Made by a program: the position numbers and the translations under genes. A stretch of DNA of 9,418 bases from Deltaproteobacteria bacterium (GTDB taxonomy: Bacteria; Myxococcota; B64-G9). A model generated the notes under the pieces. The model did no database searches, was not told the origin of the DNA, and worked only from the letters and a program-made list of their open reading frames with translations. Location: the NCBI GenBank assembly GCA_030591745.1, contig JAUVAM010000075.1, forward strand, positions 1 to 9,418. The letters are read 5' to 3'. Shown piece by piece: positions 1-6,712 of the stretch. Each line of letters begins with the position of its first letter. Within the stretch, counting starts at the first letter, position 1.

Positions 1-758
1 AGACGGTGGACCCGGAGACCGGTGAAACGATCCACAGAAAACAACCCGGCTCCTTGCGCTTCGGAAACGTCGTACTGAAGCGAGGCCTGGCCCACAGCGA
101 TGAGCTGTGGACCTGGCGGCAGGAGATCGTCGACGGGGGCCTGCCTGCCGACAGGCCGGCCAGCATCATCATCTACGACGGAGCCGGCTCGTTGCTGGCC
201 TCCTGGAGTCTAAGCAACGCCTGGCCGGCCGGCCTGTCGGCAGACTCGCTTGGCACCCCCGGTGCCACGGCCCTGATCGAAGAGCTGAGCCTGGTCCACG
301 AAAACCTATCCCGAGACGCGCTGGGCATACAGCCCCAAACCAGCACCGGCCTGCTGGAGTTACTGGACGAATCCGGCCAGCTCGTGGGCATGTTCGAAAC
401 ATTGTCCGATCTGGGCTCAAGTCATCAGGTCGTCGAACAACTGATCGTCGACCCGGAAACAGGGGAAACCGTCCTCCAAAAAATACCGGGACGCCTTACC
501 GTCGACGACCTGACCCTTAGACGAGAGCTTGGCGCCGACGAATCGCCCTGGACACTTCGCTCCCAGGTGGCGGCAGGAAACGTCGACAGCGTTCGGCAGA
601 ACTTCAGACTGAACAGCTTGGACAGCATGGGCCAAATCACCAACAGCTGGAGCCTTGGCAACGCCTGGCCCAGCCTCTCCCGTCTGTCCACGGCCGAAGA
701 CGGACGACTGATCGAGGTCTTCAGCCTGGCGATGGAAAACCTGTCCCGCCCAGATTGA
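1..758 (+). CDS. Tandem gp19-type phage tail tube domain protein (5' end outside window)
   Basis: The reading frame is open to the left edge (codon 3-5 is ACG), so the GTG at 6 is probably internal and the N-terminus is missing. Numbering from that GTG, residues 1-105 are the end of one gp19-type tail tube domain and residues about 115-250 are a second, complete one. Family features in unit 1 are LKRG (24-27), LWTW (34-37), a SIIIYD strand and WSLSNAWP (67-74), with EELSLVHENL at the end. Unit 2 repeats them in order: LLELLDESGQLVG, VDPETGET (148-155), IPG (160-162), LTLRRE, WSLGNAWP (215-222) and FSLAMENL. VDPETGET and NAWP occur in both units. Proteins of this family form hexameric tubes in contractile phage tails and phage-derived injection systems, usually with one domain per chain. 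The genes downstream are not tail genes; what lies upstream cannot be seen. Fold is fairly certain; role (tube, spike adaptor or orphan) is not. Confidence 0.8.
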   Translation, partial: TVDPETGETIHRKQPGSLRFGNVVLKRGLAHSDELWTWRQEIVDGGLPADRPASIIIYDGAGSLLASWSLSNAWPAGLSADSLGTPGATALIEELSLVHENLSRDALGIQPQTSTGLLELLDESGQLVGMFETLSDLGSSHQVVEQLIVDPETGETVLQKIPGRLTVDDLTLRRELGADESPWTLRSQVAAGNVDSVRQNFRLNSLDSMGQITNSWSLGNAWPSLSRLSTAEDGRLIEVFSLAMENLSRPD

Positions 759-847
759 CGCAAGAAAATCGTGTCGATGGGTCCGAGTGGGCGGTCGATT
801 CTTTGTCCCTGATGTCAATACAAGGCGCTTCGGCTAAGATGCTCTTC

Positions 848-1594
848 ATGAAAACCATCCAAGTCGAATCCCACGAACACGCGATCCTGCTACGACTGAC
901 CAACGGCCCCACGAACGCGCTGAGCGCGGACCTGATTGCCCAACTCGCCGAAGCCGTGGCCGACGTGGCCCGGCAGGAAAAGGGCCTGGTCTTAGCCGGC
1001 GGTGAAAAGTTTTTCAGTATCGGTCTGGATTTGCCCGAGGTCCTGGAGATGGAGCGCGCCGCCATGGGGGTTTACTGGCGTCGCTTCGAAGAAATGCTGT
1101 TGGACATCTTCACCCTGCCTGTGCCCACGGCCTGCGCCATGACCGGCCACGCCACCGCCGGGGGGATGATCCTTTCTCTGACCACCGACCTGCGACTGAT
1201 GGCCCATGGACGAAAACTCATGGGGCTAAACGAAATGCAGATCGGCATCATGATCCCCTACTTTACGCACCTCATGCTGGAGCAAAGGACAAGTGCAGCC
1301 AAGGCACGTCAACTGGAGACCTCCGGCGAGTTTTTGGGACCGGAAGATGCCCTGGCCGCGGGGCTTGTCGATGAAGTGCTCCCTGCAGAGGAGGTGGAAG
1401 CCAAGGCATTGGCCCTCGTCTCAAAGACGATCCGGCTTCCCCGAAAAGCCTTCGTTGGAACAAAAGACGGCCAGGTGCGCATCACGAAAGAGCGCTTTCT
1501 CGCGCTTCGGGACGAAAAAGAGCAAAGCCTGCTGGACTCCTGGTTTGACCCGGGCACCCAGACCCTGTTGCGCGAGGCCGCCAAAAAGTTCTAG
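848..1594 (+). CDS. Crotonase-superfamily enoyl-CoA isomerase/hydratase
   Basis: This 248-residue protein has the crotonase fold. GEKFFSIGLDL (52-62) is the first oxyanion-hole strand that binds the acyl-CoA thioester. GHATAGGMILSLTTDLRL (100-117) is the second. GLNEMQIGI (126-134) carries Glu129, equivalent to the second catalytic Glu of enoyl-CoA hydratase. The first hydratase Glu, expected just after AGG, is Met107 here. That pattern, with the GLNE block, resembles mitochondrial delta3,delta2-enoyl-CoA isomerase, which shifts double bonds of unsaturated fatty acyl-CoAs into the beta-oxidation position. A cytoplasmic isomerase is therefore the better guess, but the substrate is unknown. I chose the ATG at 848 (MKTIQVE) because it aligns with usual family starts. 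An in-frame ATG at 839 would add three residues, and neither has a clear ribosome binding site. It lies 89 bp after the preceding gene and appears to be transcribed alone. Confidence 0.85.
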   Translation: MKTIQVESHEHAILLRLTNGPTNALSADLIAQLAEAVADVARQEKGLVLAGGEKFFSIGLDLPEVLEMERAAMGVYWRRFEEMLLDIFTLPVPTACAMTGHATAGGMILSLTTDLRLMAHGRKLMGLNEMQIGIMIPYFTHLMLEQRTSAAKARQLETSGEFLGPEDALAAGLVDEVLPAEEVEAKALALVSKTIRLPRKAFVGTKDGQVRITKERFLALRDEKEQSLLDSWFDPGTQTLLREAAKKF

Positions 1595-1672
1595 TCCGAA
1601 AAAACTGAAATAAGATTCAGACACCGGCATTTGGGCCGCGAATAGGACTTTCATCAATCAAAGGAGCGCTCC

Positions 1673-3076
1673 ATGTCCAGGCGAGAGGATGCAGACAAAA
1701 ATGGATTCGGTCGGCGACAAATGTTGGGTGGATTGGCGGCGGCGGCATTGGGCGTCGGCTGCGCCACCCGGCTAAAAACAGGAGAGGGCACAGCCGCCGC
1801 TCCGACGAAGGGCAGCCCTGAGACTGCGAACATCGAGTCTTCGAAACCTCGAATTCGCAGTCACCGACAACTCGGCAGAACCGGGTTTTCGGTCTCGGAC
1901 ATCGCACTGGGTTGCGGAAGCCTGGCCGACAGCAACGTCGTGCGCTTCGCCTATGACTCCGGCGTCAACCTTTTCGACGTGGCGGAGACCTACGGCAACG
2001 GAGATTCGGAGCGCAAAATCGGCCAGGCCATGAAGCACATGGATCGCTCCAAAATCTTCGTGGTCACCAAGCTGAAGATTCATGACAAAGAAGACGAGCA
2101 AAGCCTGTTGCGGCGCTTCACCCAATGCCAGGAGCGACTCAATACGCCCTACGTGGACGCCCTGTACATGCACTCGGTCACCGATGTGACCCAAATCAAT
2201 CACGAGGCCTTTCACAAGGCATGTGCCCGATTGAAGGCAGACGGTCGCTTGCGTTTTGTGGGCATCTCTTCCCACGGTCCGCGAGGCTCGGAAGGCGACA
2301 GCATGGAAAAAGTGCTCAGCGCCGCGGCCTCGGACGGGCGCTTCGACTTGATGCTGATGACCATCTATTTCATGAACGAGCAGGCGGCTCGCCGTGTCTT
2401 GGAGGTTTGCAAGGCCAAGCAGGTGGGCACCTGCGCCATGAAGACCACACCGGGCACCATCACAATCGAGCCATTCGACCCCAAGAACCCAACCGGGGAA
2501 TACGCCAAGGCCATGGAGCGCATGCTTGCCGGCGGCCGCAGTCGCGAAGATGCCATCAAGCGCATCCGTCGCTGGATCGACAGGAGCAAACAAGCCATGA
2601 AGCCCACGCAGACTTTCATGGCCAAATACGGCATCGAAGGAGAAAAGCAGCTTGAGGCTCGCTCCATCCAATACGTCCTCAACATACCCGACATGCACAC
2701 GGTTCTTTTAAGCATGCGCGACTTCGAAAAACTCGAGCAACTTTTGCCCTTGTCTGGCAGCAAGCTGTCCGCCACCAGCAGCCGTTGGCTTCGCGCATAC
2801 GCTCGCGCTTATGCGCAAGCCTATTGCCGTCACGGCTGCAACGACTGCGCCGAGGCATGTCCCGCCGATGTCCCCGTGGCCACCATCATGCGATACGCCC
2901 AGTACTTTCGACTGCAAGGGCGAGAAAAACTCGCCATGAGCAAGTACCTCCACCTGGCGGGTCGGGACGCAGGCCATTGCCTGGACTGCCTTGCGCCCTG
3001 TGAGCGCGCCTGTCCCCACGGCCTACCGGTGCAGGCGGGCCTGCTTTCGGCCCACGGCCTTCTTCGTTTGAGCTGA
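1673..3076 (+). CDS. Tat-exported aldo/keto reductase with C-terminal two-cluster 4Fe-4S domain
   Basis: This 467-residue protein has three parts. Residues 1-30 look like a Tat signal: Arg14-Arg15 followed by a hydrophobic Ala/Gly/Leu stretch, ending at Cys30, which could be a non-canonical lipid-attachment site (GVGC). Residues about 62-355 are an aldo/keto reductase barrel starting with HRQLGRTGFSVS. The catalytic tetrad is complete: Asp102, Tyr107 (DVAETYG), Lys133 (VVTKLK) and His167 (YMHS). Residues 385-447 hold two ferredoxin-like cysteine sets, Cys385/389/392/396 and Cys436/439/443/447, each ending in CP, which should bind two 4Fe-4S clusters. AKRs normally use cytoplasmic NADPH; the Fe-S domain and Tat signal suggest a prefolded, exported enzyme exchanging electrons through the clusters, but donor and substrate are not evident. 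AAGGAG at 1661-1666 fixes the start. The next gene begins 9 bp after the stop, so the two are very likely co-transcribed. Confidence 0.9.
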   Translation: MSRREDADKNGFGRRQMLGGLAAAALGVGCATRLKTGEGTAAAPTKGSPETANIESSKPRIRSHRQLGRTGFSVSDIALGCGSLADSNVVRFAYDSGVNLFDVAETYGNGDSERKIGQAMKHMDRSKIFVVTKLKIHDKEDEQSLLRRFTQCQERLNTPYVDALYMHSVTDVTQINHEAFHKACARLKADGRLRFVGISSHGPRGSEGDSMEKVLSAAASDGRFDLMLMTIYFMNEQAARRVLEVCKAKQVGTCAMKTTPGTITIEPFDPKNPTGEYAKAMERMLAGGRSREDAIKRIRRWIDRSKQAMKPTQTFMAKYGIEGEKQLEARSIQYVLNIPDMHTVLLSMRDFEKLEQLLPLSGSKLSATSSRWLRAYARAYAQAYCRHGCNDCAEACPADVPVATIMRYAQYFRLQGREKLAMSKYLHLAGRDAGHCLDCLAPCERACPHGLPVQAGLLSAHGLLRLS

Positions 3077-3085
3077 GGAAGCGAC

Positions 3086-4303
3086 ATGCCCAAAACACTG
3101 TCCTTGTTGTTGCTTTGTACCTTGGCCGCCTGGCCGGCCCATGCCGAAAATCTGACCTGGCCCGAGCTGGATTCCTGGAAAGGCTCGGCGGTTGAGCAAT
3201 TCGATAAGCGCACGATCTTCAAGGCCATCAACGGGGCCGCCGAGACCTTCTTTCGCTTCGGTTTCTTGTCCTTGCAGGTGCGAAACTACGCCAAGGGCGA
3301 CCAGACGCTGGAAGTGCAGGTCTACGAGATGGCCGATGAGTTGGGTTCCTTCGGCGTCTTCAGTCTGGAGAAACCAGGAAAAACCCTTAGCCTCGACCTG
3401 CCCGCCCAGCATAGCTGCAGCCCGCCCTTCATGGCCTCCATGCGCAAAGGACGCCACTACCTGAAACTCGGGGCGCTGCAAGGCAAACTCACCGAAAAGG
3501 ATTGCGCAGTCATGCTCAATGCGCTGGCGCCTATGCTGCCGGGAGGCGGCGCCTTGCCGGAGGCCTTCGCCGCCCTGCCCGGCAAAGGACGCATCAAGGG
3601 CAGCGAGGCCTATGTGCGCGAATCTTTCCTGGGACTGAGCGAGTTGGACAATTGCCTGGCTGCGACCTACCAGAGGCCCGAAAAAAAGACTTACCGAATC
3701 TTCTTTATTTCAGACGCCCCGTCGATTTCTTTGGGGAAGAAATGGCAGGACGTGGCCGGGCAAGCAGGCCTCAAGCAGCGCAAAGTGCCCTACGAGGGAC
3801 AGGTGTTTATCCTGGTGGGCCCGAGGAATCTCTGGGGCCTTGTGGGCCTCGATTCGGCGAGTTCCGCTATGGAAATTCTGAGCATGTCGAAAAGCGCACA
3901 CGAGAAAGCAAAGGCCCCAATGACAGGCAAACAAACGCCCACGGCACCCTGGACGCTAAAATATCACGACGGCTCAAACAACGGCTACGTCATCCAACAA
4001 ATGAGCGAAGGTGACGCCATCACCTTTGAATACCGTCCGGTGACCCCAGCCAAAAGCTCCAGCGGAACTTACAGCGGCGGACAGCCTCGACAGGCGACCT
4101 TGAGCAAAGAGCAGGCTGCGGGGCTCTGGTCCAATCTGGATGAACTGGAGTCCGCCGACAAGCTGCGCACCGAATCTCGAAGCATGGGTAGCGGTCTGTT
4201 TCAAATAACAACGCCGACAGGATCACGGCGCTTCATCGTCAAAGCAGGCCGCGAGCTGTCGACCTGGAATTCGGAGATGGCGAAGCCCGGTCTAGCCGAT
4301 TGA
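3086..4303 (+). CDS. Exported DUF6599-family protein with extra C-terminal domain
   Basis: The 405-residue protein begins with a clear Sec signal peptide, cleaved after the AHA at residues 18-20. Residues about 30-270 match my memory of DUF6599: a WKGSAVEQFDKRTIFKAING block with INGAAETFFRFGF (48-60), then EVQVYEMADELGSFGVFS (76-93). The biochemical function of that family is not established. Residues about 290-395 form a second, probably beta-rich region (FEYRP, TYSGG at 328-332, LW at 347-348, GSGLFQI, RFIVKAG) that I do not recognise and that seems additional to the core. Cys111, Cys140 and Cys190 could form disulfides. The ribosome binding site (GAGGAA, 3075-3080) overlaps the TGA of the aldo/keto reductase gene, which indicates translational coupling. 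I infer a periplasmic partner of that reductase; the link rests on gene order only. Confidence 0.75.
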   Translation: MPKTLSLLLLCTLAAWPAHAENLTWPELDSWKGSAVEQFDKRTIFKAINGAAETFFRFGFLSLQVRNYAKGDQTLEVQVYEMADELGSFGVFSLEKPGKTLSLDLPAQHSCSPPFMASMRKGRHYLKLGALQGKLTEKDCAVMLNALAPMLPGGGALPEAFAALPGKGRIKGSEAYVRESFLGLSELDNCLAATYQRPEKKTYRIFFISDAPSISLGKKWQDVAGQAGLKQRKVPYEGQVFILVGPRNLWGLVGLDSASSAMEILSMSKSAHEKAKAPMTGKQTPTAPWTLKYHDGSNNGYVIQQMSEGDAITFEYRPVTPAKSSSGTYSGGQPRQATLSKEQAAGLWSNLDELESADKLRTESRSMGSGLFQITTPTGSRRFIVKAGRELSTWNSEMAKPGLAD

Positions 4304-4336
4304 TCCTTCACGAAAGGCCCCCAATGACGGCGGGCA

Positions 4337-4358
4337 TGAACCGATCATCCTTGGTTCA
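4337..4358. other. Short inverted repeat in the 80-bp gap before the lipoprotein gene
   Basis: TGAACC (4337-4342) and GGTTCA (4353-4358) are perfect complements around a 10-base loop. There is no T-run after it, so it is not a convincing intrinsic terminator. It could be a weak hairpin in the leader of the following gene or chance. No clear sigma-70 promoter is visible in this gap. Confidence 0.25.
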
Positions 4359-4383
4359 ATGACTTGACTCGAAGGAGACCGAC

Positions 4384-5688
4384 ATGAGGTGGCGGGCTTT
4401 CTTTTTGGTAGTTGCGGCGCTCTACCTGACAGTCGGCGTGATTGGCTGCACGAACGGCGGTCGAATTTTCGTGGATGCTGACGCAAGCGACGGCTTCGTG
4501 GATGCCGACGCAAGTGACGGATTCGTGGATACAGATGCAGGCGACGGTGGAAACACCTGCGATCCCCTCGCGCAAGATTGCGATGGAGACGATGTCATCA
4601 GATGCAACGAGACTGGGATGGCCTGGGAGGTCTTGGCGCATTGTGAGCATGGCTGCTTAGACGGAAGCTGTCTTCCTTGCCCCACTGCTTGCGCCGGACG
4701 GGAATGCGGCAACGACGGCTGCGGCGGCACCTGCCCTCCGGGATGCGGCATTCACGGCTGTTGCGCCGAGGACGGGACCTGCTTCAGCAACCGACTGAAG
4801 GTCATCTCCTACAACATCGGCTGCTCCTGTGGATGGACCGACAATGCCATGCTGGGCAAAATCGCCGACTTGATCGTTGCCGAACAAGGCGACGTCGTCG
4901 GGCTGCAGGAGTACTGGTGGGACTACGCCGGAACAGACTCGCCCGATACAATCAAGCAACTGCTAGCAGATCGCGGCTACCCGATGTACGGAGTTTATGA
5001 AAAACGCTTCAACCTGAACTCGGATGTCGAATTGGGTCAAATCGTGTTGAGCAAACAGCCCTTGCAGGACTATGGCTTCTATCGTTTTCAGGGAGGTCAT
5101 ACCGACCAGGACATGGTGCAGTCCTTCCTCTACCCACTCGGCGCCGCTGCGGTTCGTGTATTCAGCGTTCACCCGCAACCGGGAAAGTTCTGTGATGTTG
5201 TCGGCGAGCTGAATCAGTACCTGGACGGGTTTTCAAGCGAGATGGGTGTCTTGATGGGTGACTTCAACGCATTGACCAGCGATCCATGTTTCACCGAAAT
5301 CGCGCTCGATTTCCGCGACTGCTGCCAAGAATCGTCTGATGCAACCTGTGATTACACGGTGGACAGAACGGTATGGGCCGGCGGCGTAAACGCACCACCC
5401 GACCTAGGGGAAGCGATTGACTACGTTTTTGTGAGACGGGGCACTCTGGCACCCTTTCCGCGTCCATGGACCGTCGTAGACACCCGCGCCAGCCACACGA
5501 TCAACCAGGGGATCCCGGTTTCAGATCATTTCCCGGTGATCACAGAGCTTGCATTCTGCCTGCCCTGCGCGAACTGCCTTGGTACTTACGCAGACTGCAA
5601 CGCGGCCTGCCAAGCACACGGTTCGAACGAAGGCACCTGCGGCTGGCCTGAGAGCAGCAATTTCGGTCAGTGCTGCCTTTGTCGCTAG
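4384..5688 (+). CDS. Lipoprotein with Cys-rich modules, EEP nuclease/phosphatase domain and defensin-like tail
   Basis: The 434-residue protein starts with a lipoprotein signal (hydrophobic stretch, VIGC, lipidated Cys22; Thr at +2 fits outer-membrane sorting). Residues 30-56 are three copies of a nine-residue acidic repeat, a probable flexible spacer. Residues 59-133 are Cys-rich and include a CGNDGCGGTC motif (108-117). Residues about 137-390 are a complete endonuclease/exonuclease/phosphatase domain: Asn144 (SYNIG), Glu176 (LQE), His263, Asp293/Asn295 (GDFN), Asp347 (IDYVFV) and Asp381/His382 (SDHF). Such enzymes are Mg-dependent phosphodiesterases acting on DNA, RNA, sphingomyelin or inositol phosphates; the substrate cannot be told. 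Residues 392-434 are a separate Cys-rich tail with a Cys405-x3-Cys409 and Cys431-x-Cys433 pattern. AAGGAG at 4372-4377 fixes the start. Likely a surface-anchored hydrolase with several disulfides. It stands alone and converges with the gene ending at 5726. Confidence 0.88.
   Translation: MRWRAFFLVVAALYLTVGVIGCTNGGRIFVDADASDGFVDADASDGFVDTDAGDGGNTCDPLAQDCDGDDVIRCNETGMAWEVLAHCEHGCLDGSCLPCPTACAGRECGNDGCGGTCPPGCGIHGCCAEDGTCFSNRLKVISYNIGCSCGWTDNAMLGKIADLIVAEQGDVVGLQEYWWDYAGTDSPDTIKQLLADRGYPMYGVYEKRFNLNSDVELGQIVLSKQPLQDYGFYRFQGGHTDQDMVQSFLYPLGAAAVRVFSVHPQPGKFCDVVGELNQYLDGFSSEMGVLMGDFNALTSDPCFTEIALDFRDCCQESSDATCDYTVDRTVWAGGVNAPPDLGEAIDYVFVRRGTLAPFPRPWTVVDTRASHTINQGIPVSDHFPVITELAFCLPCANCLGTYADCNAACQAHGSNEGTCGWPESSNFGQCCLCR
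4471..4551 (+). repeat. Three 27-bp in-frame tandem repeats coding an acidic spacer
   Basis: The units are 4471-4497, 4498-4524 and 4525-4551. The first two encode the same nine residues (VDADASDGF) with only a few synonymous changes; the third has diverged to VDTDAGDGG. The repeat lies directly after the lipid anchor of the lipoprotein and probably sets the length of a linker between membrane and enzyme. Units of 27 bp keep the frame, so copy-number change by slippage would alter only linker length. Confidence 0.85.
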
Positions 5689-5725
5689 CCAAGCCCTCGT
5701 GAAGGTTTTGCGTTGGCCGCGTAGC

Positions 5726-6067
5726 TCATCCCTTATTCTTTTGACAGTCCAAACAAAGAAAGGCCTCGGGCCGCGCTTCGAGACGCCTGATTTCAATATC
5801 TCCCCCACAAGCAAGGCATTCGCCGAAACTGCCGACATCCAAGCGTGCAAGGGCCCCGGAGATCGCCTGGAGCCGATTGCGAATCCGATCACGATGCGCC
5901 AAAGACATCTGCTGCTGCTGCAAAGCATCCATGCGGGTCAGGCGCCCGATGGACGGACTCAGTTCCACCGGGCGAGAAGCCTCTGTCAAACTGGAGAGCT
6001 CCTGTTCCAATGCCTCACGAAGCGCCTCCAGTTTTGCCCGCCAGGCTTGTTCCTGTTCCGAGATCAT
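5726..6067 (-). CDS. Short DksA/TraR-family C4 zinc-finger protein
   Basis: The 113-residue protein has an N-terminal helical, probably coiled-coil region (about 3-75, rich in Gln, Leu, Glu and Arg) and a C-terminal zinc finger with Cys84, Cys87, Cys105 and Cys108 (CX2C, 17 residues, CX2C), ending soon after, as is usual in the family. GRLTRMDALQQQQM (41-54) corresponds to the coiled-coil tip region, with Asp47-Ala48 near where DksA places its acidic tip. Family members bind the RNA polymerase secondary channel and alter transcription initiation, often with ppGpp. It is shorter than E. coli DksA (151 residues), so I do not call it dksA. The frame stays open upstream to 6229, but that part overlaps the upstream gene. 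The ATG at 6067 is preceded by AGGTGG and aligns with the family. It lies 22 bp after the exported-protein gene, on the same strand, and may share its promoter. Confidence 0.88.
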   Translation of the reverse strand: MISEQEQAWRAKLEALREALEQELSSLTEASRPVELSPSIGRLTRMDALQQQQMSLAHRDRIRNRLQAISGALARLDVGSFGECLACGGDIEIRRLEARPEAFLCLDCQKNKG

Positions 6068-6089
6068 GACCACCTGGCACCCTTCTGAA

Positions 6090-6620
6090 TTATTTGGCTT
6101 GGGTCGATTTGGCCTGTTTTGTGACCTTTGCAAAAATCTCGGGGTGCTGCTTCTGCGCTTTGTCGATCTCGACCTGGCCGGGGCAATCCCCGCTGTCAAA
6201 AGCGCCACTGCGCGGCTGGGCCAACTCATGTTTGCCGTCTATGTCCTTCTTTAAGTAGATGACAAGCTTTGTTCCCTTGGTGGCCGGGGGGCGGCTGCAG
6301 TGATTGCGACTCATGTGGGCGGTGCCCGAACAGCTCTCGGAAAAAGCAATCTCGCCGATCTCGTGTTTGCCCATCCACACTTCCTTGACCTCGATCCTGG
6401 CCGTCCAGGAATATTCCCACTTGCCGTCCTTTTGCTTCTTGGTCTGCTCGGTGGCCTCTTTCACTTCGCCCCAGACGATGACATCAGCGTTCAAGACCGC
6501 CTTGGCCAAAATGGCCTCGCTGTTGTCGCAACGCGAAAGGGCCCTACCGGCCTGGGCCGAAATCGGACTGGCGAGCAAGGCTGCGATCATGCTGAATTTC
6601 AACAAATTGCGAGGATTCAT
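6090..6620 (-). CDS. Small exported protein with four cysteines, possibly NTR/TIMP-like
   Basis: The 176-residue protein has a clear Sec signal peptide, with likely cleavage after Ala24 (SAQA). The mature part begins near Cys31 and has three more cysteines (97, 108, 146), an even number that could form two disulfides in the periplasm. The order is suggestive of bacterial NTR/TIMP-like OB folds: an N-terminal Cys, ADVIVWGEV (45-53), ARIEVKEVWMGK (74-85), a central Cys, KLVIYLKKD (118-126), then a late Cys. That assignment is weak. The last 20 residues are Lys/Gln-rich. AGGAGA lies just before the ATG and a perfect TATAAT is about 32 bases upstream, so the gene probably has its own promoter. 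It overlaps no neighbour and is 92 bp downstream of the tetR-type gene. Function is unknown. Confidence 0.8.
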   Translation of the reverse strand: MNPRNLLKFSMIAALLASPISAQAGRALSRCDNSEAILAKAVLNADVIVWGEVKEATEQTKKQKDGKWEYSWTARIEVKEVWMGKHEIGEIAFSESCSGTAHMSRNHCSRPPATKGTKLVIYLKKDIDGKHELAQPRSGAFDSGDCPGQVEIDKAQKQHPEIFAKVTKQAKSTQAK

Positions 6621-6652
6621 GGCTTCTCCTGTCGGTTGATGTCTATGTGGAA

Positions 6653-6658
6653 ATTATA
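6653..6658 (-). promoter_or_regulatory. Predicted -10 element for the exported protein and DksA-like pair
   Basis: Reading the minus strand there is an exact TATAAT, with transcription expected to start about 25 bases before the ATG at 6620. No good -35 hexamer sits 16-18 bases upstream, so the promoter may be weak or activator-dependent. It would serve both the exported-protein gene and the zinc-finger gene behind it. Confidence 0.45.
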
Positions 6659-6688
6659 CGCATTGTCCCGCCGAAGGATCTAAACAAT

Positions 6689-6700
6689 TCCATCGATGGA
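6689..6700. other. Perfect 12-bp palindrome between two minus-strand genes
   Basis: TCCATCGATGGA is its own reverse complement. It lies just after the tetR-type gene and about 30 bases upstream of the TATAAT. It could be a protein-binding site at or above the -35 region, but one palindrome of this length can occur by chance and no second copy was seen nearby. It is not a terminator: it has no loop and no T-run. Confidence 0.25.
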
Positions 6701-6712
6701 GGCATGTATCTC

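Noticed and set aside
417..818. Minus-strand frame of 133 codons antisense to the tail-tube gene
   Set aside because: It mirrors the coding frame of a repeated, recognisable domain and has no domain features of its own.
755..847. TTG start at 755 for the crotonase gene
   Set aside because: It would overlap the stop codon of the preceding gene and add 31 residues not typical of the family. The start at 848 aligns with the fold.
1599..1620. Hairpin CTGAA/TTCAG next to a run of six A, resembling a terminator on the minus strand
   Set aside because: The stem is only five mostly A/T pairs and no minus-strand gene ends here. On the plus strand the A-run precedes the stem, so it is not a terminator for the crotonase gene.
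1772..2698. Long minus-strand frame of 308 codons inside the aldo/keto reductase gene
   Set aside because: It is fully antisense to a gene with a complete catalytic tetrad and a good ribosome binding site. It shows no recognisable domain and arises from high GC at codon third positions.
5549..6088. Plus-strand frame of 179 codons across the convergent gene ends
   Set aside because: It overlaps the tail of the lipoprotein gene and all of the zinc-finger gene on the other strand, both of which have clear motifs. No family features are seen in it.
6068..6229. N-terminal extension of the zinc-finger protein by 54 residues
   Set aside because: The extension is Arg/Ser/Pro-rich, overlaps the exported-protein gene and does not look like DksA/TraR. 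The ATG at 6067 has its own AGGTGG.
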